This document shows positions 6,489 to 8,263 of a DNA stretch of 8,263 bases, in pieces. Within the stretch, counting starts at the first letter, position 1; every line of letters starts with the position of its first letter. Position numbers and translations under genes: made by a program. A model generated the notes under the pieces. That model was not told the origin of the DNA. It made no database searches and saw only the letters and a list, made by a program, of their open reading frames with translations. Origin of the DNA: Pseudomonadota bacterium (GTDB lineage: Bacteria; Pseudomonadota; Gammaproteobacteria; Xanthomonadales; Xanthomonadaceae); NCBI GenBank assembly GCA_023423855.1, contig JAFAEU010000395.1, positions 1 to 8,263 on the forward strand, given 5' to 3'.

Positions 6489-6509
6489 GATGTTCGAAAT
6501 GACATTCCG
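6478..6509. repeat. partial third repeat arm beside the palindrome
   Basis: CGGAATG at 6478-6484, the outer part of the right arm, is complementary to CATTCCG at 6503-6509. AATGACAT at 6481-6488 also recurs directly at 6498-6505. The stretch therefore looks like the decayed end of a further repeat unit or an alternative pairing partner for the right arm. Confidence 0.45.
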
Positions 6510-6529
6510 TTGGAGGCTCCGGGAACGCT

Positions 6530-8263
6530 TCAGTTCGCCTCTGTTGTCGTCGTCACCTGGCCCGGCACCTCACCCTCGTCGTCGCAGTCGATGAATCCGC
6601 CCGACTGCCGCCGCCACAGCTGCGCGTAGAGGCCACCCGCAGCGACGAGCGCCTCGTGCGTGCCCTGTTCGACGATTTCGCCGTGGTCCATCACGACCAG
6701 CCGATCCATCGCGGCGATGGTCGAGAGCCGGTGGGCGATGGCGATGACGGTCTTGCCCTCCATCAGCCGGTACAGGTTCTCCTGGATCGCCGCCTCGATC
6801 TCCGAATCGAGCGCGGACGTGGCTTCGTCCAGCACCAGGATCGGCGCGTTCTTCAGCAGCACGCGCGCGATCGCGATGCGCTGGCGCTGGCCGCCGGAAA
6901 GCTTCACGCCGCGCTCGCCGACGTGCGCGTCGTAGCCGCGGCGGCCCTCGCTGTCGGCCAGTTCGAGGATGAAGTCGTGTGCGCGCGCCTGCTTCGCGGC
7001 CTCGATCATTTCGGCCTCGTCCGCGTCCGGCCGGCCGTAGAGGATATTGTCGCGCACCGATCGGTGCAGCAGCGAGGTGTCCTGCGTGACCACGCCGACC
7101 TGGGCGCGCAGGGTGTCCTGCTGCACGCTGGCGATGTCGGTGCCGTCGATGGCGATCAGCCCACGCTCGCGGTCGTGGAAGCGCAGCAGCAGGTTGACCA
7201 GGGTCGACTTGCCGGCGCCCGAGCGGCCGACCACGCCGATCTTCTCGCCGGGGCGCACGTGCAGGTCGAGCCGCTCGATCACGCCGCTGTCCTTGCCGTA
7301 GTGGAAGGCGACGTCGACGAAGCGGATGTCGCCCTGCACCCGCGCCAGCGCCGGCGCGCCGGGCGCGTCGTCGACCGTGGGCGGCAGCGAGATCGAGTTG
7401 ATGCCGTCGTGCACGGTGCCGATGTTCTCGAACAGCGCCGACAGCTCCCACATGATCCACTGCGACATGCCGAGCATGCGCAGCACCAGGGCGATGGTGA
7501 CGGCGATCGCGCCGGCGGTGACCGCGCCTTGGTGCCATAGCCACAGGCCGAGCGCGACGGTGGAGAACAGCAGCGCCATGTTCATCGCGTACAGCAGGCT
7601 GTACACGTGCGTGGCCAGCCGCATCTGCGGGTAGACCGTGGACAGGAAGCCGTCCATCGCCTCGCGCGCGTAGGCCTGCTCGCGCTGCGAATGCGAGAAC
7701 AGCTTGACCGTGGCGATATTGGTGTAGCTGTCGACGATGCGGCCGGTCATCACCGAGCGCGCGTCCGCCTGCGCACGCGAGATGCGTTCCATGCGCGGCA
7801 CGAAGTGCTTCATCAGCAGCGCATAGCCCGCGATCCAGGCCGCGAACGGCAGCATCATCCGCCAGTCCGACCAGCCGGCGACGGCCAGCGTGCCGACGAA
7901 GAACACCAGCACGTAGTTGCCGATGTCGAGCAGCTTGACCACGGTCTCGCGCACCGCGAGCGAGGTTTGCATCAGCTTGGTGGCGATGCGTCCGGCGAAC
8001 TCGTCCTGATAGAAGGTCATCGACTGCTTCAGGAGATAGCGGTGAACCTGCCAGCGGATGCGCATCGGATAGTTGCCGAAAAGCGTCTGCTGCTGGAGCA
8101 GCGAATGCAGCCACACCATGATCGGCAGGCCGAGCAGCACGATCGACGCCATGCCGGCCAGCCGCCAACCCTCATCGGCAAGGAACGTCTCGCGATCCTG
8201 CGCCGACAGCCAGTCGACGATGTTTCCCAGGAAGGAAAACATCCAGACTTCGGTGATCGCGAT
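6530..8263 (-). CDS. ABC exporter half-transporter, fused membrane and ATPase domains (5' end outside window)
   Basis: This is an inner-membrane ABC exporter subunit of the MsbA/multidrug type, expected to work as a homodimer or with a partner. The frame has no stop up to base 8263; seven codons precede the first ATG at 8242. The leading IAITEVWMFSFLGNIVDWLS reads like the end of a first membrane helix, so the true start probably lies 50-70 codons outside. Numbering from that internal Met: membrane segments near 29-48, 107-124, 129-148 and 213-258, the last holding two helices. The nucleotide-binding domain follows from about 304: A-loop Y315, Walker A GRSGAGKST with K345, Q-loop Q387, signature LSGGQ (448-452), Walker B ILVLDE with catalytic E473, D-loop SALD (476-479) and H-loop H504. 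All ATPase motifs are intact. The acidic tail after the last helix ends TTTTEAN. Substrate cannot be read from the sequence; lipid or drug export are both possible. No accessory protein or outer-membrane channel is visible nearby. Confidence 0.93.
   Translation of the reverse strand: MAITEVWMFSFLGNIVDWLSAQDRETFLADEGWRLAGMASIVLLGLPIMVWLHSLLQQQTLFGNYPMRIRWQVHRYLLKQSMTFYQDEFAGRIATKLMQTSLAVRETVVKLLDIGNYVLVFFVGTLAVAGWSDWRMMLPFAAWIAGYALLMKHFVPRMERISRAQADARSVMTGRIVDSYTNIATVKLFSHSQREQAYAREAMDGFLSTVYPQMRLATHVYSLLYAMNMALLFSTVALGLWLWHQGAVTAGAIAVTIALVLRMLGMSQWIMWELSALFENIGTVHDGINSISLPPTVDDAPGAPALARVQGDIRFVDVAFHYGKDSGVIERLDLHVRPGEKIGVVGRSGAGKSTLVNLLLRFHDRERGLIAIDGTDIASVQQDTLRAQVGVVTQDTSLLHRSVRDNILYGRPDADEAEMIEAAKQARAHDFILELADSEGRRGYDAHVGERGVKLSGGQRQRIAIARVLLKNAPILVLDEATSALDSEIEAAIQENLYRLMEGKTVIAIAHRLSTIAAMDRLVVMDHGEIVEQGTHEALVAAGGLYAQLWRRQSGGFIDCDDEGEVPGQVTTTTEAN

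Noticed and set aside
6401..6509. Palindromic repeat as the start of a CRISPR array or an integron attachment site
   Set aside because: There is one inverted pair and no regularly spaced direct repeats or spacers, no cas genes, and no integrase or cassette structure nearby.
6656..7540. Open frame of 294 codons on the plus strand opposite the ABC ATPase domain
   Set aside because: The opposite strand encodes a complete set of ABC motifs, and this frame's His/Ala/Arg/Val-rich product resembles nothing known.

Overview
This window of high-GC bacterial DNA (roughly 68-70% G+C by eye) carries six complete protein-coding genes and one gene cut by the right edge. At the extreme left there may also be the last codons of another gene. 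Proteobacterial lipoprotein and secretion signals, strong third-position G/C bias, GTG starts and the mix of DUF1615, DUF1428, DUF1697 and COG3904-like genes suggest a gammaproteobacterium of the Xanthomonadaceae/Lysobacteraceae type (Lysobacter, Luteimonas and relatives). This placement is inferred from gene style; no marker gene is present.

Layout, left to right. (1) A plus-strand gene for an exported glycoside hydrolase family 2 enzyme with both catalytic glutamates and an N-x-K motif like that of beta-glucuronidases. (2) Converging on it, a minus-strand lipoprotein of the DUF1615 family whose motifs resemble those of lytic transglycosylases. (3) Upstream of that on the same strand, a small DUF1428 (YbaA-like) protein. 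(4) A divergent intergenic region of about 200 bp, then a plus-strand GNAT acetyltransferase followed by a DUF1697 protein. (5) After a promoter-like stretch, a plus-strand periplasmic lipoprotein with a ClpP/crotonase-like serine-protease-type core. (6) An intergenic repeat with two perfectly complementary 34-bp arms, between converging genes. (7) A minus-strand ABC exporter half-transporter whose first codons lie beyond the window.

The genes do not form one obvious pathway. Three act in or on the cell envelope (exported GH2, DUF1615 lipoprotein, ClpP-like lipoprotein) and a fourth is an inner-membrane exporter. The three small proteins between them are cytoplasmic and poorly characterised. 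I see no phage, transposase, CRISPR, toxin-antitoxin, tRNA or rRNA signal. The window reads as an ordinary chromosomal region. Its most distinctive non-coding element is the large palindromic repeat at 6401-6488. I find no convincing new multi-gene system here.
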